This document shows positions 19,862 through 31,078 of a DNA stretch of 64,000 nt, piece after piece (the stretch's first letter is position 1; each line of letters opens with the position of its first letter). Under the pieces are notes generated by a model. It worked only from the letters and a program-made list of their open reading frames with translations, was not told where the DNA came from and made no database searches. The DNA comes from Hemileia vastatrix (lineage: Eukaryota > Basidiomycota > Pucciniomycetes > Pucciniales > Zaghouaniaceae): positions 9,763,001 to 9,827,000 of the forward strand of contig JASXTE010000007.1 in assembly GCA_030280995.1 (NCBI GenBank), read 5' to 3'. The position numbers and the translations under genes were made by a program.

Positions 19862-21360
19862 TGTCATTCTGTATATCTCCAGGACTGAGTAAAAAGTGAT
19901 TATAAATTATGTTAAACACATGAACTATACATGGGAACAATAAATAAGAGTACACAAATAGTATACATAAGTAAAAATATGATAATACACAAAAAATGCC
20001 ATTATAACACCTTATATACACGCATATATCCACCTTTTATAGGTCTTATGTACTTAATATTAAGTTGGAATATTTTAGGATAATCTTAAGAGCCTTAAGT
20101 ATAAGGCTACATAATTTTTAAGTACACTTAAAGCTGTTATATTCATTGTTTTATGCAAAAAACAAGAAATGCGCTTTATTTCACTTAAAAGTTGACTATA
20201 TGCGCTATAAAATTGAGAATATCAAAATTGCGCTTTGACAGATCAATTGGGCTCAATTAGAGCTATTGATTTGGCTATTTAAATGCATAAAAATAACACT
20301 TTTCAAATTTGGTGTTTTTTATGCCAGAAATGGCTTCTGTGTACTGGCCACATACTGCCTGCTTTTTTCCCATGTGAATAGCTTCATTTTTAGCAAAGTT
20401 AGATTTTTCACACTATAATTACCCCACATTCTACGCCCACTGTGGGGAAACACACTAAAAAAGGCGACAGGCGCTTATTTAGTGTCCTAGCTTAATTAAT
20501 AATGCATTGACCTTGTTTATATGCACTAATTTCATTAATAACATCACTATGGCACTTTATTTCATCACCACGCTTAAATTCGCCTAATTTTAGTCAAGGA
20601 TTTACCTGTGAAAGTGCCTGCCAAGAACTGAATGTAGTTACCCCACATCTCACGCTCTTTTTTAAGTTTTTGGGTGGTTTCTCAGTCAATTTTGGTTATT
20701 TTTGAATGGGAATTTCACGTAGTATAATGTCAGGATAAGCCCCATTATTTCTACAGTAAATCCTCCTTATTATTAAGCTATTATTAACCTTAAAAAGTCC
20801 CCTTTAGTCTTTTATATCATTGTTTTATACGCATATACTCTCTTTTTGTCTTTTTCTTTAATTTTGATGGATCTCCCTTATTATTACAGTATTTTGGCGG
20901 TTGTTACTTGTCTAATTATGTCATGGGTCACTAGGGATGTTGATGGGAAGGTCTATTAGTTGTTTTGAGGCGTCATTAACTGTGTATTGGATGGTATATC
21001 AAGGGATTTATTGGGGAACTCAGTGTGTATAAAAGGAGGAGGTTTTTGGGTCTTGTTTCTACATTCTTTATCATTACAATTTAACCAATATAACCAAATC
21101 AATTACAATACATATCAATTAGTACTTCTATAAGACTTTTGAATAGTATCTGAATTATATAATCTATTTTTCTACCAACTACTAAGATTGTAAGCCATAT
21201 ATAATAATAGTGAGAATTATAGTACTGAGACCTTTATATTTGATTATATTTTATAACTTAGTGGATTAAAACTACAGTATTCATATAGGACCATTAAAAT
21301 CTTCTAGACAACTGACTATTCAAGCTAGTTCACGTCCTTTTACTTGAACTTAGCCTGACA
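19862..21360 (+). repeat. 5' LTR of element 2
   Basis: Runs from TGTCATTCTG to TTAGCCTGACA. The 3' LTR has TGTCAGCCTG at the start, so the AGCC of the terminus is mutated here. TATAAAAG at 21028-21035 is the likely promoter element. A recurring GCGCT motif appears several times around 20170-20235. Confidence 0.93.
21028..21035 (+). promoter_or_regulatory. TATA box, family-2 LTR
   Basis: TATAAAAGGAGGAGG, conserved in the 3' LTR at 29168-29175. Confidence 0.6.
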
Positions 21361-21945
21361 ATTGGGGACCTTTCCTCAATAATTCTGTTATAATCCAGTA
21401 AGTGAAATTTTCAAAGAAGGTACACGTAAATAATATCCCTATAGAAATATTTGGATAATTACAACAGGTTGGGGTCACTTATATAGTGATTTCAGAAAAA
21501 GAAGCCCTGTTATATAATAAAATTGTGATATTGAATCATCAATTTTACCACTAATTTAACACATAATTTTTCTTAGTTGGAATCTGTCAATAGACCAATT
21601 AAATTTGTGATCTTTGCAGATGATAACCAATTAAACTGATTAATTGTTTTCTTTTTACAGGACTCTTAATCCCTTTTTTATTGGTTTGTAAAATTCATTT
21701 ATTATTTGGAAAGAATCTTACTAACAAATTTTCTTTTTAAATATAAAAACACGGCTACATATTGTAGACCAGTTAAATCAAGTGGCCACATAAAAGCATA
21801 TTTGAATTTTGGCACTTAAAGATTCACTTAAATATCAATAAGTAAGCAATAAAATTGTCTTCAGTGGTATTAATAAATAATGATTAAACTCCTTTTTGAA
21901 GTTTTTCATATCTAAACTTTCAATTCTCTAAAATTCCACGTAAAA
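21361..21945 (+). other. Element 2 leader with primer-site candidate
   Basis: ATTGGGGACCTTTCC (21361-21375) follows the LTR directly. The remaining leader of about 570 nt is AT-rich and non-coding. The family-0 hairpin array is not present. Confidence 0.55.
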
Positions 21946-22065
21946 ATGTGTGACAACAATGACATTGTAAGTAATAAGGCAAAACCTTATAACTTAAGAA
22001 CTAGAGCTGAAAGACCTGTTACAGGACATCCAAATGGAGGGTCAAGAATCACCAGTAACAATTAA
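21946..22065 (+). CDS. 39-aa uORF, element 2
   Basis: ATG to TAA, 39 codons, including the motif PYNLRTRAERP. It overlaps the start of ORF1 (22034) by 32 nt in another frame. The element 3 uORF (60321-60440) is also exactly 39 codons, carries AYNTRSKANKL at the matching place and also overlaps ORF1. The shared length, motif and overlap suggest a real uORF or a short regulatory peptide, although frame relations to ORF1 differ between the families. Confidence 0.5.
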   Translation: MCDNNDIVSNKAKPYNLRTRAERPVTGHPNGGSRITSNN

Positions 22066-22483
22066 AAACACTCCACCAATGTCCATGGAGGAAAAGGAAA
22101 AGCTCTTAAAACAAATGTCAATAAAGAAGTCCAAAAACACCTTACAAGAGCAAATTCACTCCCTCTCAACCCTACTGAATACACTAACAATAAGAGTAAA
22201 CAATATGTTAGACCAGATCAACAATCTGGAGAAAAGGGCGGCACAGGGCTTTATAGAAGTCAACCAGGCTCTAGTGGATATAAGGTCTCATCAACAACCA
22301 GTGGCACCAAATACCACAGCAACACCTCCAGTACCAGAAGAGGACCAAAAGATAACTGTAAGCAAATGGAAGTGGGATTGGTATTCCCAAAACTACAACA
22401 GTCCTCCTCAACAGGGATCCAGCACTCACCCTTACAGGGGAAAGCCAAGGAGAGGCAGGGGAAATGGAATAAGACCGTGGTAA
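22034..22483 (+). CDS. ORF1 upstream of Gag-Pol, element 2
   Basis: 149 aa, intact. Acidic start, IEKK-type N-terminal helix region shared with element 1 (MSMEEKEKLLKQMSIKKS), a predicted coiled coil (about residues 40-85), KWKWDWYSQNY at about 113, then HPYRGKPRRGRG and a terminal Pro-Trp-stop. It is homologous to 4183-4674. Gag-Pol overlaps in the -1 frame, with a slippery heptamer at 22438. The intact state in an otherwise damaged element hints at a shorter target or at constraint. No known family is recognised. Confidence 0.75.
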   Translation: MEGQESPVTIKNTPPMSMEEKEKLLKQMSIKKSKNTLQEQIHSLSTLLNTLTIRVNNMLDQINNLEKRAAQGFIEVNQALVDIRSHQQPVAPNTTATPPVPEEDQKITVSKWKWDWYSQNYNSPPQQGSSTHPYRGKPRRGRGNGIRPW

Positions 22484-23340
22484 GTCATCCATCTTCTCAG
22501 GATCAATTATATAATCCTAACAATGAATTACTTATAGGTAATGAAATTGATAGAGAGTTATTGGATATAATTGATAAGGATTTAAAAAATTATTCATTTG
22601 AAAATAACATGTTAGACTTGTCTTTAAATGAGGACAATGTACATAGTTTTATTGATCACCAGGAAAATACTATTAATATAAAAATGGAATCAAATGAATT
22701 AAAACTTGACCCTGATGATGAATCTTCTGAATTGGAAACAGAAAAAATTGAATATTTTCTAAAAGAAAATCCAATGGAATCAAAAATAATTAGTAAATTA
22801 TTATTAAGAATTGAACAATTGGAAGAATTCTCTAGAGAGTCCAACAATAATACAGAAAGTGTATTATTAAACATCACACAATCATTGAGTACAACAGCCA
22901 ATAAGTTAAAAGTTATTGAGAATTCAAATAATGAATTGATCAATGAAAATAAAAGATTAAATTCTGAGATTAAAAATTTAGAAATTAAATTAGAACATTC
23001 TCAGAATATTATGGCCACCATAGAGGGACGTGTAAAATTGTCTTTTTCAAATGTAAATGATACCTCAACTCATGTACCTGTGATAAAAGATAGGTTACAA
23101 AGAGTAGAAATTGAAGTAGCTAACATTTTGAAAAATACTGAAACAATAAAAGATAATACCTCTTATGTAGAAAGAGTACCAGTTTTTATAAAACACTCTG
23201 ATGATAAACCAATGATGGAACATGAACATAGTGTCATGGGCTCTGAGAATATAAAATCAGTAAAAGATGAAATAAATGATCATCTTTCTAAAGTAAGTGA
23301 ATTAGTCAATATTCCTCAGGTTAGGGAAGCAAAAAACTAG
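22366..23340 (+). CDS. gag-pol: Gag-Pol N-terminal region, element 2
   Basis: Open in the -1 frame of ORF1 for 324 codons. It holds an Asn/Glu-rich region and a long predicted coiled coil (about residues 140-220, KVIENSNNELINENKRLNSE), as in element 1 residues 200-290. It ends at a TAG just before the capsid domain because of a frameshift; a second frameshift lies near 23432. The true start is probably the frameshift at 22438 rather than the first ATG. Confidence 0.75.
   Translation: MEVGLVFPKLQQSSSTGIQHSPLQGKAKERQGKWNKTVVSHPSSQDQLYNPNNELLIGNEIDRELLDIIDKDLKNYSFENNMLDLSLNEDNVHSFIDHQENTINIKMESNELKLDPDDESSELETEKIEYFLKENPMESKIISKLLLRIEQLEEFSRESNNNTESVLLNITQSLSTTANKLKVIENSNNELINENKRLNSEIKNLEIKLEHSQNIMATIEGRVKLSFSNVNDTSTHVPVIKDRLQRVEIEVANILKNTETIKDNTSYVERVPVFIKHSDDKPMMEHEHSVMGSENIKSVKDEINDHLSKVSELVNIPQVREAKN
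22438..22444 (+). promoter_or_regulatory. Candidate -1 frameshift site, element 2
   Basis: Codons AGG GGA AAG in the ORF1 frame give the heptamer G GGA AAG, aligned with G GGA AAA of elements 1 and 3 (after TAC A.G). A -1 slip enters the Gag-Pol frame. Confidence 0.55.
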
Positions 23341-26300
23341 CCAAAAGAACTGGCATAAGTTGAATCAGTACCCTTCTTTTGACGGGGATTCAAAATCTGA
23401 TTGGCAACAATTCATACAAAGAATTGATAACTGAAATTTTCATACAAATTACCTGATGAAGAAATTACTTCAAAGTTAATATCTTTATTTACAGATGTGG
23501 CCTTATTATGGTTTGAATCTGTATTGAGTGAGGGAATTAATTACTCCTGGAATGAATGGAAGGCACTAATTGAAAGGCAATTTGTTGGCCCAAAATTTAG
23601 AATCACTCAACAAAGATTGTATGAAAAGGCCAAATATAATCCAAATGCTGGAGATAAACCCATGGTCTTCTTAATGAATTTAAAAAAAATCATGAAAGCT
23701 ATGGATCCAAAAATGGATTATGAAGAGTGGAAAGAAAAAACAATATACAAGTTGCCTATATCAGTTAGAGACATTATTGTAGTTAGAACTGAAACTATCA
23801 GAGACACCTCTGGATTCATAAATATATGCAATGAGATATTATTAAACCACTAGTATGAAACCAAGTATAGTAATTACAGACAAAGTGTTGACGTGGTAAA
23901 ACCTACTACAAGTAAGTTACCAGTGGAAAAGAAAAAACCTTCAGCTCCCCTTTTCCCTAAGAGACAAGAAAATAACACCTGTTACAAATGTAATGAACCT
24001 TGGGTTAAGGGTCACATGTGTAAGAAGAGGATAAATGTTATTGAAACTTCACGGAATTCTGAACCTAGTAATCATGAAGATGAGAATGTGGAATCTAGTG
24101 AGGATTGCAAAAGTAACATATCTTACAGTGATGATGAAAATGAGATATTTGTATTAGAACAGGATATAATGTTCCTGAATGATGCTATACCTCATAAAGA
24201 CACATCTTTAACATCCATAGAGGAAGCTGAAATAATAAAAGATGTATCTCATGATAATTACAAAATAACACCTATCAGAGCACCTATTATCATATGTGGA
24301 AAAGAAATGAATGCCATTCTTGAAACTGGGGCTGCAGGTAGTGTAGTTTCAATTAATACATTAATGAAACTTGATAGTAAGTACCAAGAAAAACTAGAAC
24401 CTGTTCAGACAAAGAACTGGAGGGGTTTTTGTTCAGTACAAAATCCAATTGGCAAATACAAAACTGCTGTATTCTTTAAATATAATAATGGATATGTTAG
24501 AGCAGTTTGTGAATTTGTAGTAATGGATAATAATAATTGTAGTGATTGGTTTATTATTGGCAATGATTTATTGACAAAATTTGGCATTAAACTAGATCCT
24601 GCAAACAGTTGTTTCACCATAGGCGTGAATGGTAAAAGAAAATTCAAAATATGTTCTGAAAATTCAGTATATGCCATTTCTCCTAGAGAGGAACAACTAC
24701 AAGGTGGAAGAACCAACAATGAAGTGGTTGAATTGGAAAATGAAATCCAAAAGGCATCTTTCAGTCCTCAACTCTCAAAAGTTGAAGAAGAAGATATTTT
24801 GAGATTGATTAAATCATATCCTATGGCATTTGCTCATGGTTCAAATGAACTAGGATTGGTCAAAGACCATGAGATGAAAATCTCTCTAAGCTGTGATTTG
24901 GATAATATTCCTGGCAGCTTAAAAAAGAAACCTTACCCAGCATCTCCTGCAAAAAGGAAAGATATTGAAGACAATATAAAATTGTTGTTGGGAATGGGTA
25001 TTGTTGAAAAAGTGGACACAACACCTAAGTATTGTGTCATTTCACCAGTATTAATCTCTTATGAAAAAGATAAGGCATGATTATGCGGTGATTATAGAGC
25101 TCTGAATACATACACAGTAGATGATATTTACCCTCTACCAAGGATAGCTTCTATCCATGCTACCTTACAAGGAGCAAAATATATTTCCTGTCTGGATGGG
25201 AACAAGGGTTACCACCAGATTCCCGTGGAAAGAAATTCTCAAAATTACTTATTAATAACCACACATATGGGTATATATAAGTATGTGAGAATGCCATTTG
25301 GCCCAAAGAATGCGCCTTCAGTCTTCCAAAAATTGATGGATAGTGTTTTTCATAAGGAAATGGTTGAAGGATGGCTATTGGTCTATATTGATGACATCAT
25401 AGTGTTTTCAAAAACATATGATGAACATTTAAATCACCTGAAAAGAGTCTCTCAAAAAATGGATGAAATTAATATGACTATTGCATTAAAGAAATGTAAG
25501 TTTGGATTTCAATCCTTGAAAGTACTTGGACATGTTGTATCTGGATTACAAATTTCTGTTGACCAGAATAAGGTGGCAGCAATAAAAAACATTGGGATAC
25601 CCAAAAATGTAAAAGAGGTTCAAAGTTTTTTGGGTATGTCTGGATATTATAGACAATATATTAAAAACTATCAATCCATTGCAGCTCCTTTAACAACATT
25701 AATCAGGAAGAATGAGGCTTTCATTTGCAATAATGAAAGACAACACGCCTTTAATAAATTAAAGGAATGTTTAATGTCAGCTCCAATATTGGGACTGCCA
25801 GATTTCACCCTACCTTTTATCTTTTACACTGATGCAAGCTTCACAGGTTTAGGTGCTGCTTTACATTAGAAACAGATAATAAATGGAAAATTATCTGAAG
25901 TAGTTATCTGTTATATATCCAGAACCTTAAGAAAAACAGAATTAAGGTATGGTGCCACACAGCTAGAATGTTTAGCCGTGGTGTGGGCTTTGGAGAAACT
26001 TCATTACTATCTGGAAGACCAGAAGTTTGAACTTATAACAGATTGAAGTGCAGTAAAATCATTACTAAACATGAAAACACCTAATAGGCACATGTTTAGA
26101 TGGCAACTAGCTGTACAAGAATACAGGGGAAGAATGACAATCACTCACAGAGCAGGAAAATTGCATTCAAATGTGGATTTATTATCCAGAAGTCCTTTGC
26201 CAAATGATGCTGACAACCCAGCTTATGTACCTGAAAATGAGGTTATACATATAATTGGGATTTATATAGTGGATTTAAAAGAAGAGTTTATGCAAACTAT

Positions 26301-27846
26301 ATTGGAAAATTATTCATCTGATAAAGATTTGTCTAAACTATCTACCATTCTTAACGATCCAACAAATGCCTCCATGAGTGCATTAATTAAGACCTTGCCT
26401 CCAAAGTATAAAAATGTGTTGGAAAAAGGTAAACTATCAATTGAAGATGGATATATATATTACAGGAAAAAGTTAAGCAATGTAATAGTAATACCACCTT
26501 CTAAGAAAGAGTTAATGTTGAGTACCTGTCATGATGACATCTTAGATGGTCATTTTGATTTTAACAAAACATTAACCAGAGTTAAAAATACAGCCTGGTG
26601 GATAAACATGAAGGAGGATGTACAAAAATACATTGAAACATGTGACTCTTGTCAGAAATCTAAAAGATTAACTGGGAAGAGAGCTGGGTTGTTACAACAA
26701 ATAGAGCAGCCAAAAGTTCCATGGGAAATTATAAACATGGATTTTGTAACTGGCTTGCCATTAGCAGGAAAAGAAAGTTTCAATTCTTGCTGGGTAATAG
26801 TGGATAGATTAACAAAAATGTGTAAGTTTATCCCTACCCATAAAGAGGTATCTGCTAAAGACTTGGCGTTACTATGGTGGACTCAGATGATGAATACTGC
26901 TGGGTTCCCCAAAGCCATAATCTCTGACAGAGATCCTAAATTTACTTCAGAGTTCTGAACATCTTTGATGCAAGTATCAGGTTGTCAATTAAAATTGTCT
27001 ACAGCACACCATCCACAAACTGATGGGCTGGCTGAGAGGATGATACAAACTCTAGAAGACATGATCAGAAGATATTGTGCCTTTGGATTAGAATACAAAG
27101 ACAATGAGAAATTCACACATGACTGGGTAACATTAATTCCTGGCCTTGAATTTGCTTATAATAGCACAACTCATTCTGTAACAGAGAAGAAACCATTTGA
27201 ACTCTGGCTGGGATACGTACCAAATACCCCAGTAAATCATTTAAATAAATTACCAAGGTTGGATATACACCCTGGCACTAAAGCCTTTATTCATATGCAA
27301 CAAATGTGTAGAAAGCATGCAGAAGAATGCATCCAAAAAGCATTTGAATATGAAAAGAAAAAGTGGGACAAATCTCATAAAGAATTTGAATTCAAAAAGG
27401 GAGATGAAGCCCTCATATCAACACTACATTTTAACTTACAAGGTAATGTTAAATTAAAGGATCCCTTTGTAGGAACTTTTGTAGTAAGTAAAATGGTTGG
27501 GAATAATGCAGTGGAAGTCATATTATATGCTCCATATGATAGTAAACATCCAGTTTTCCCTATCTCATTATTGAAACCTTACCATGCAAATGATCCTGAC
27601 TTATTTCCAAAAAGAAGGGGAAGGCCTAAAAAGCAACCTGAAGAATTTGTGGAAAAAGAAGAGATTGAAAAAATACTCAAGAAAAGAATTCTTACTAAAG
27701 AAAAAGGAACTGAGTATTTACTAAGATTTAAAGGGAAATCAAATGAATTTGATAAATGGATACCTGAAAAAGAAATTTCTAATTTATCCACCCTTCTTAA
27801 AAATTTAAACAGAAATAAACTTCTGTTCAACCAGCTGAGGGGTTGA
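23341..27846 (+). pseudogene. gag-pol: Gag capsid, protease, RT, RNase H, integrase, chromodomain, element 2
   Basis: After two frameshifts (23330-23440) one frame carries the rest, interrupted only by stops at 23853, 25080, 25869, about 26045 and 26958. Domains in order: capsid (to about 23850), zinc knuckle CYKCNEPWVKGHMC (23980-24021), protease, RT with YIDD at 25384-25395, RNase H (about 25815-26090, TDAS), integrase with HHCC (about 26528-26660) and DDE core (26745-27060), and chromodomain (about 27660-27800). The protease active box reads LETGA: the catalytic Asp is Glu at 24322-24324. This is the reference for the RT-RH block missing from element 1 (equivalent to 24949-26250). Confidence 0.9.
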
Positions 27847-27989
27847 AAAACCAGTACTCATAATATTTTATTATGTTTTATTTCTTTAAAGTATAATCTT
27901 TAATGCTACAGAATTAATCTGAATACATGAAAGTTACAAATAAATAAATAAAATGTATAACTTATCATTTTTTTTTATTGTTTTTTTTT

Positions 27990-28000
27990 GGGTGGGCGAG
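27990..28000 (+). other. Polypurine tract, element 2
   Basis: GGGTGGGCGAG after a T run, directly before the 3' LTR. Confidence 0.65.
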
Positions 28001-29500
28001 TGTCAGCCTGTATATCTCCAGGACTGAGTAAAAAGTGATTATAAATTATGTTAAACACATGAACTATACATGGGAACAATAAATAAGAGTACACAAATAG
28101 TATACATAAGTAAAATTATGATAATACACAAAAAAATGCCATTATAACACCTTATATACACGCATATATCCATCTTTTATAGGTCTTATGTACTTAATAT
28201 TAAGTTGGAATATTTTAGGATAATCTTAAGAACCTTAAGTATAAGGCTACATAACTTTTAAGTACACTTAAAGCTGTTATATTCATTGTTTTATGCAAAA
28301 AACAAGAAATGCGCTTTATTTCACTTAAAAGTTGACTATATGCGCTATAAAATTGAGAATATCAAAATTGTGCTTTGACAGATCAATTGGGCTCAATTAG
28401 AACTATTGATTTGGCTATTTAAATGCATAAAAATAGCACTTTTCAAATTTGGTGTTTTTTATGCCAGAAATGGCTTCTGTGTACTGGCCACATACTGCCT
28501 GCTTTTTTCCCATGTGAATAGCTTCATTTTAAGCAAAGTTAGATTTTTCACACTATAATTACCCCACATTCTACGCCCACTGTGGGGAAACACACTAAAA
28601 AAGGCAACAGGCGCTTATTTAGTGTCCTAGCTTAATTAATAATGCATTGACCTTGTTTATATGCACTAATTTCATTAATAACCTCACTCTTGGCACTTTA
28701 TTTCATCACCACGCTTAAATTCGCCTAATTTTAGTCAAGGATTTACCTGTTCAAGCGCCTGCCAAGAACTGCATGTAGTTACCCCACATCTCACGCTCTT
28801 TTTTAAGTTTTTGGGTGGTTTCTCAGTCAATTTTGGTTATTTTTGAATGGGAATTTCACGTAGTATAATGTCAGGATTATCCCCATTACTTCTACAGTAA
28901 ATCCTCCTTATTATTAAGCTATTATTAACCTTAAAAAGTCCCCTTTAGTCTTTTATATCATTGTTTTATACGCATATACTCTCTTTTTGTCTTTTTCTTT
29001 AATTTTGATGGATCTCCCTTATTATTACAGTATTTTGGCGGTTGTTACTTGTCTAATTATGTCATGGGTCACTAGGGATGTTGATGGGAAGGTCTATTAG
29101 TTGTTTTAGGCGTCATTAACTGTGTATTGGATGGTATATCAAGGGATTTATTGGGGAACTCAGTGTGTATAAAAGGAGGAGGTTTTTGGGTCTTGTTTCT
29201 ACATTCTTTATCATTACAATTTAACCAATATAACCAAATCAATTACAATACATATCAATTAGTACTTATATAAGACTTTTGAATAGTATCTGAACTATAT
29301 AATCTATTTTTCTACCAACTACTAAGATTGTAAGCCATATATAATAATAGTGAGAATTATAGTACTGAGACCTTTATATTTGATTATATTTTATAACTTA
29401 GTGGACTAAAACTACAGTATTCATATAGGACCATTAAAATCTTCTAGACAACTGACTATTCAAGCTAGTTCACGTCCTTGTACTTGACCTTAGCCTGACA
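28001..29500 (+). repeat. 3' LTR of element 2
   Basis: 1500 bp, TGTCAGCCTG to CCTGACA, homologous to 19862-21360, with TATAAAAG at 29168-29175. Followed by the CTTTT duplication. Confidence 0.93.
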
Positions 29501-29528
29501 CTTTTCTTCATTTCAGTTAAATCTTAAA

Positions 29529-30035
29529 ATGACTGACCAAAGTGGTTCTGCTGCACATGAAGAGGAACTAGACTTGATTAATTATGATGAGCCTACTTCT
29601 GTAAGTTCTCCTTTAACAAGAAGAATTTCTCAGATTAATAAATCCTTGCCCCAAACAGGATGCAGAGATGGAAGAAGTGGAAATCCTAGTAGACACAACT
29701 CAGGATCAGAAGCCTGTGATAAACCCACCAGAAGAGCTTCTAAAAGGCTTCAGGATAAAAAAGACTCCATTGCCTCAACAGATAAAGAATCTGTCAGCTC
29801 ACATAAAGTAGCTAAGGACAGAAAACTTGAGACTAAAGGCAAGGAGAGATGCTCTGGAAGAAAAGATGAGAAGTATAGATATCTTTCTTCAAGAGAAGAA
29901 GAAACCTCTTCCCCCCAGGGGTCAACAACAATTGGCTCCCGAGTCCAAAGAGAAGGTGGAAGTGTCCAAGTGGCAGTAGGACTGGTTAAACACTCAGTGG
30001 GACAACCTGTCTCAAAACCAGCATCAGTTACCTAA
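29529..30035 (+). CDS. Family-0 uORF, copy B
   Basis: 168 codons from ATG. The first 45 residues (acidic, EEELDLINYDEPTSVSSPLT) match copies A and C. Beyond about residue 46 it overlaps ORF1 in another frame. Copy C keeps the same frame open for 199 codons with moderate similarity, so a dual-coding overlap is possible, but the conserved coiled coil and Trp motif lie in the ORF1 frame. No domain recognised. Confidence 0.5.
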   Translation: MTDQSGSAAHEEELDLINYDEPTSVSSPLTRRISQINKSLPQTGCRDGRSGNPSRHNSGSEACDKPTRRASKRLQDKKDSIASTDKESVSSHKVAKDRKLETKGKERCSGRKDEKYRYLSSREEETSSPQGSTTIGSRVQREGGSVQVAVGLVKHSVGQPVSKPASVT

Positions 30036-30144
30036 TGCAGGTCCTTCAAGACCCATCCAGGTCAACCCCACACCTCCTCACCCCTATCAAGGAGGCGAAA
30101 AAAGAAGAAAGCCCAATATTGTCATACCCAGAAAACCTTGGTAA
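29668..30144 (+). pseudogene. ORF1 remnant, copy B
   Basis: Starts MEEVEILVDTTQDQKPVINP as in copy C. It has the coiled-coil segment (LRTENLRLKARRDALEEK), the Trp-rich motif (KWQ-stop-DWLNTQW) and the tail HPYQGGEKRRK ending in Pro-Trp-stop at 30142-30144. Two nonsense codons interrupt it, one before the coiled coil (about 29810) and one inside the Trp motif (about 29977). The end layout matches ORF1 of families 1 and 2, so ORF1 is common to all three families. Confidence 0.65.
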
Positions 30145-31078
30145 GCCCCTCTATTTATTCTCAAGTGCCATTTTTGTAGCTGATTCTGTTCCTTCAGGTA
30201 AATCTGAGAGGGAAGAAGAAACCTTGAGGCCAGTAGAGGCTGGGAGCAGTAGACAGATAACTCATGTATATAATCCATTACTTTTAATTTCTACTTCAAT
30301 GATTAACCCTGATATGGCTGTAATTGATGAAACTCTTGACCCTGATTTTTATGAGAGTCTGGAAAGTTACTCAGTTTCCTTATTAAGAAACACTCCAGAT
30401 GCAGCAAAGATTAATGATGAGTACTTGAGAGATATTATTGCAAAGCAGAATCATATTATGAAAAATATGCAATTAACTCAGAAGTTTAATGGTTTATTAA
30501 CTGAGAAAGGGTATCAATCTTTAGGGAGTAAATTGCAGAAAGTTTCTGATGATTTGTTTAGCTATAAGGCAACTCATGAAAAGAAGATTGCTTTGTGGAA
30601 AAATATCAAAAATGATTTGTCTAAATTAAAAGATACTGTATCTATCTATTGTGAAGAGCTGGAGATAGATAAGATGAATCTGAAGAGATTGAATCACCAT
30701 TATTCATCTTTTCAAAATAAAAATCAGTTATCTTTTGCAACTATCAATGAGAGTTTATCTAGTCTTCCAAGAATGAAAACAAGACTAACAACCATTGAAG
30801 AAAAATTGAACTCATTGTTGAATGACCAGAAATATTCTGACATTTCTGTGAAGGAACATATAGTGCAGGATGCTGAAACATTACCTGTGGCTAGTTCATC
30901 AAAAGTAAAAATAGCTCCAGAAATGCCTGTTGATACCACTGAGTTTCCATCAAAAACTGATGATGCACCAGGATCTTCAACAGAAAGATTAAACAATGAG
31001 ATTACATCCCAATTGGAGAAGTTACAGCTGCTTTTTACTCAGAAACAAGCTAGTACTATGGAGACTCCTTCAAATTAA
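30035..31078 (+). CDS. gag-pol: Gag-Pol N-terminal region, copy B
   Basis: 347 codons open. It includes the PDMAVIDETLDPDFYESLES segment, a predicted coiled coil (about residues 150-265) and the linker up to the capsid domain, where a stop (31076-31078) precedes the NWPKLDQYPTFDGD motif. Frame relation to ORF1 is +1, unlike the -1 of families 1 and 2, so the expression mechanism must differ. It lacks a clear own start; the first ATG lies within ORF1. Confidence 0.7.
   Translation: MQVLQDPSRSTPHLLTPIKEAKKEESPILSYPENLGKPLYLFSSAIFVADSVPSGKSEREEETLRPVEAGSSRQITHVYNPLLLISTSMINPDMAVIDETLDPDFYESLESYSVSLLRNTPDAAKINDEYLRDIIAKQNHIMKNMQLTQKFNGLLTEKGYQSLGSKLQKVSDDLFSYKATHEKKIALWKNIKNDLSKLKDTVSIYCEELEIDKMNLKRLNHHYSSFQNKNQLSFATINESLSSLPRMKTRLTTIEEKLNSLLNDQKYSDISVKEHIVQDAETLPVASSSKVKIAPEMPVDTTEFPSKTDDAPGSSTERLNNEITSQLEKLQLLFTQKQASTMETPSN
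30141..30197 (+). other. Intron-like segment at ORF1/Gag-Pol junction, copy B
   Basis: GTAAGC donor overlapping the ORF1 stop, CTGAT branch-like motif near 30180, TTCAG acceptor at 30197; 57 nt, a normal fungal intron length. Copies A (1987-2044) and C (57267-57324, minus) have 58-nt versions with the same donor, CTGAT and CCTTCAG. Whether it is spliced is unknown. The downstream Gag-Pol frame is open through it in copy B. Confidence 0.35.

Larger units (their letters stand above)
19862..29500 (+). mobile_element. Element 2: family-2 Ty3/Gypsy chromovirus, full length
   Basis: 9639 bp with LTRs of 1499 and 1500 bp and the 5-bp duplication CTTTT (19857-19861, 29501-29505). It sits in the leader of family-0 copy B, splitting a sequence that is continuous in copy C (57905-57960). 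All domains are present: uORF, ORF1, Gag, protease, RT, RNase H, integrase and chromodomain. Several nonsense codons and at least two frameshifts make it inactive. The LTRs differ by roughly one to two percent by eye, so it is older than element 1. Confidence 0.93.
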
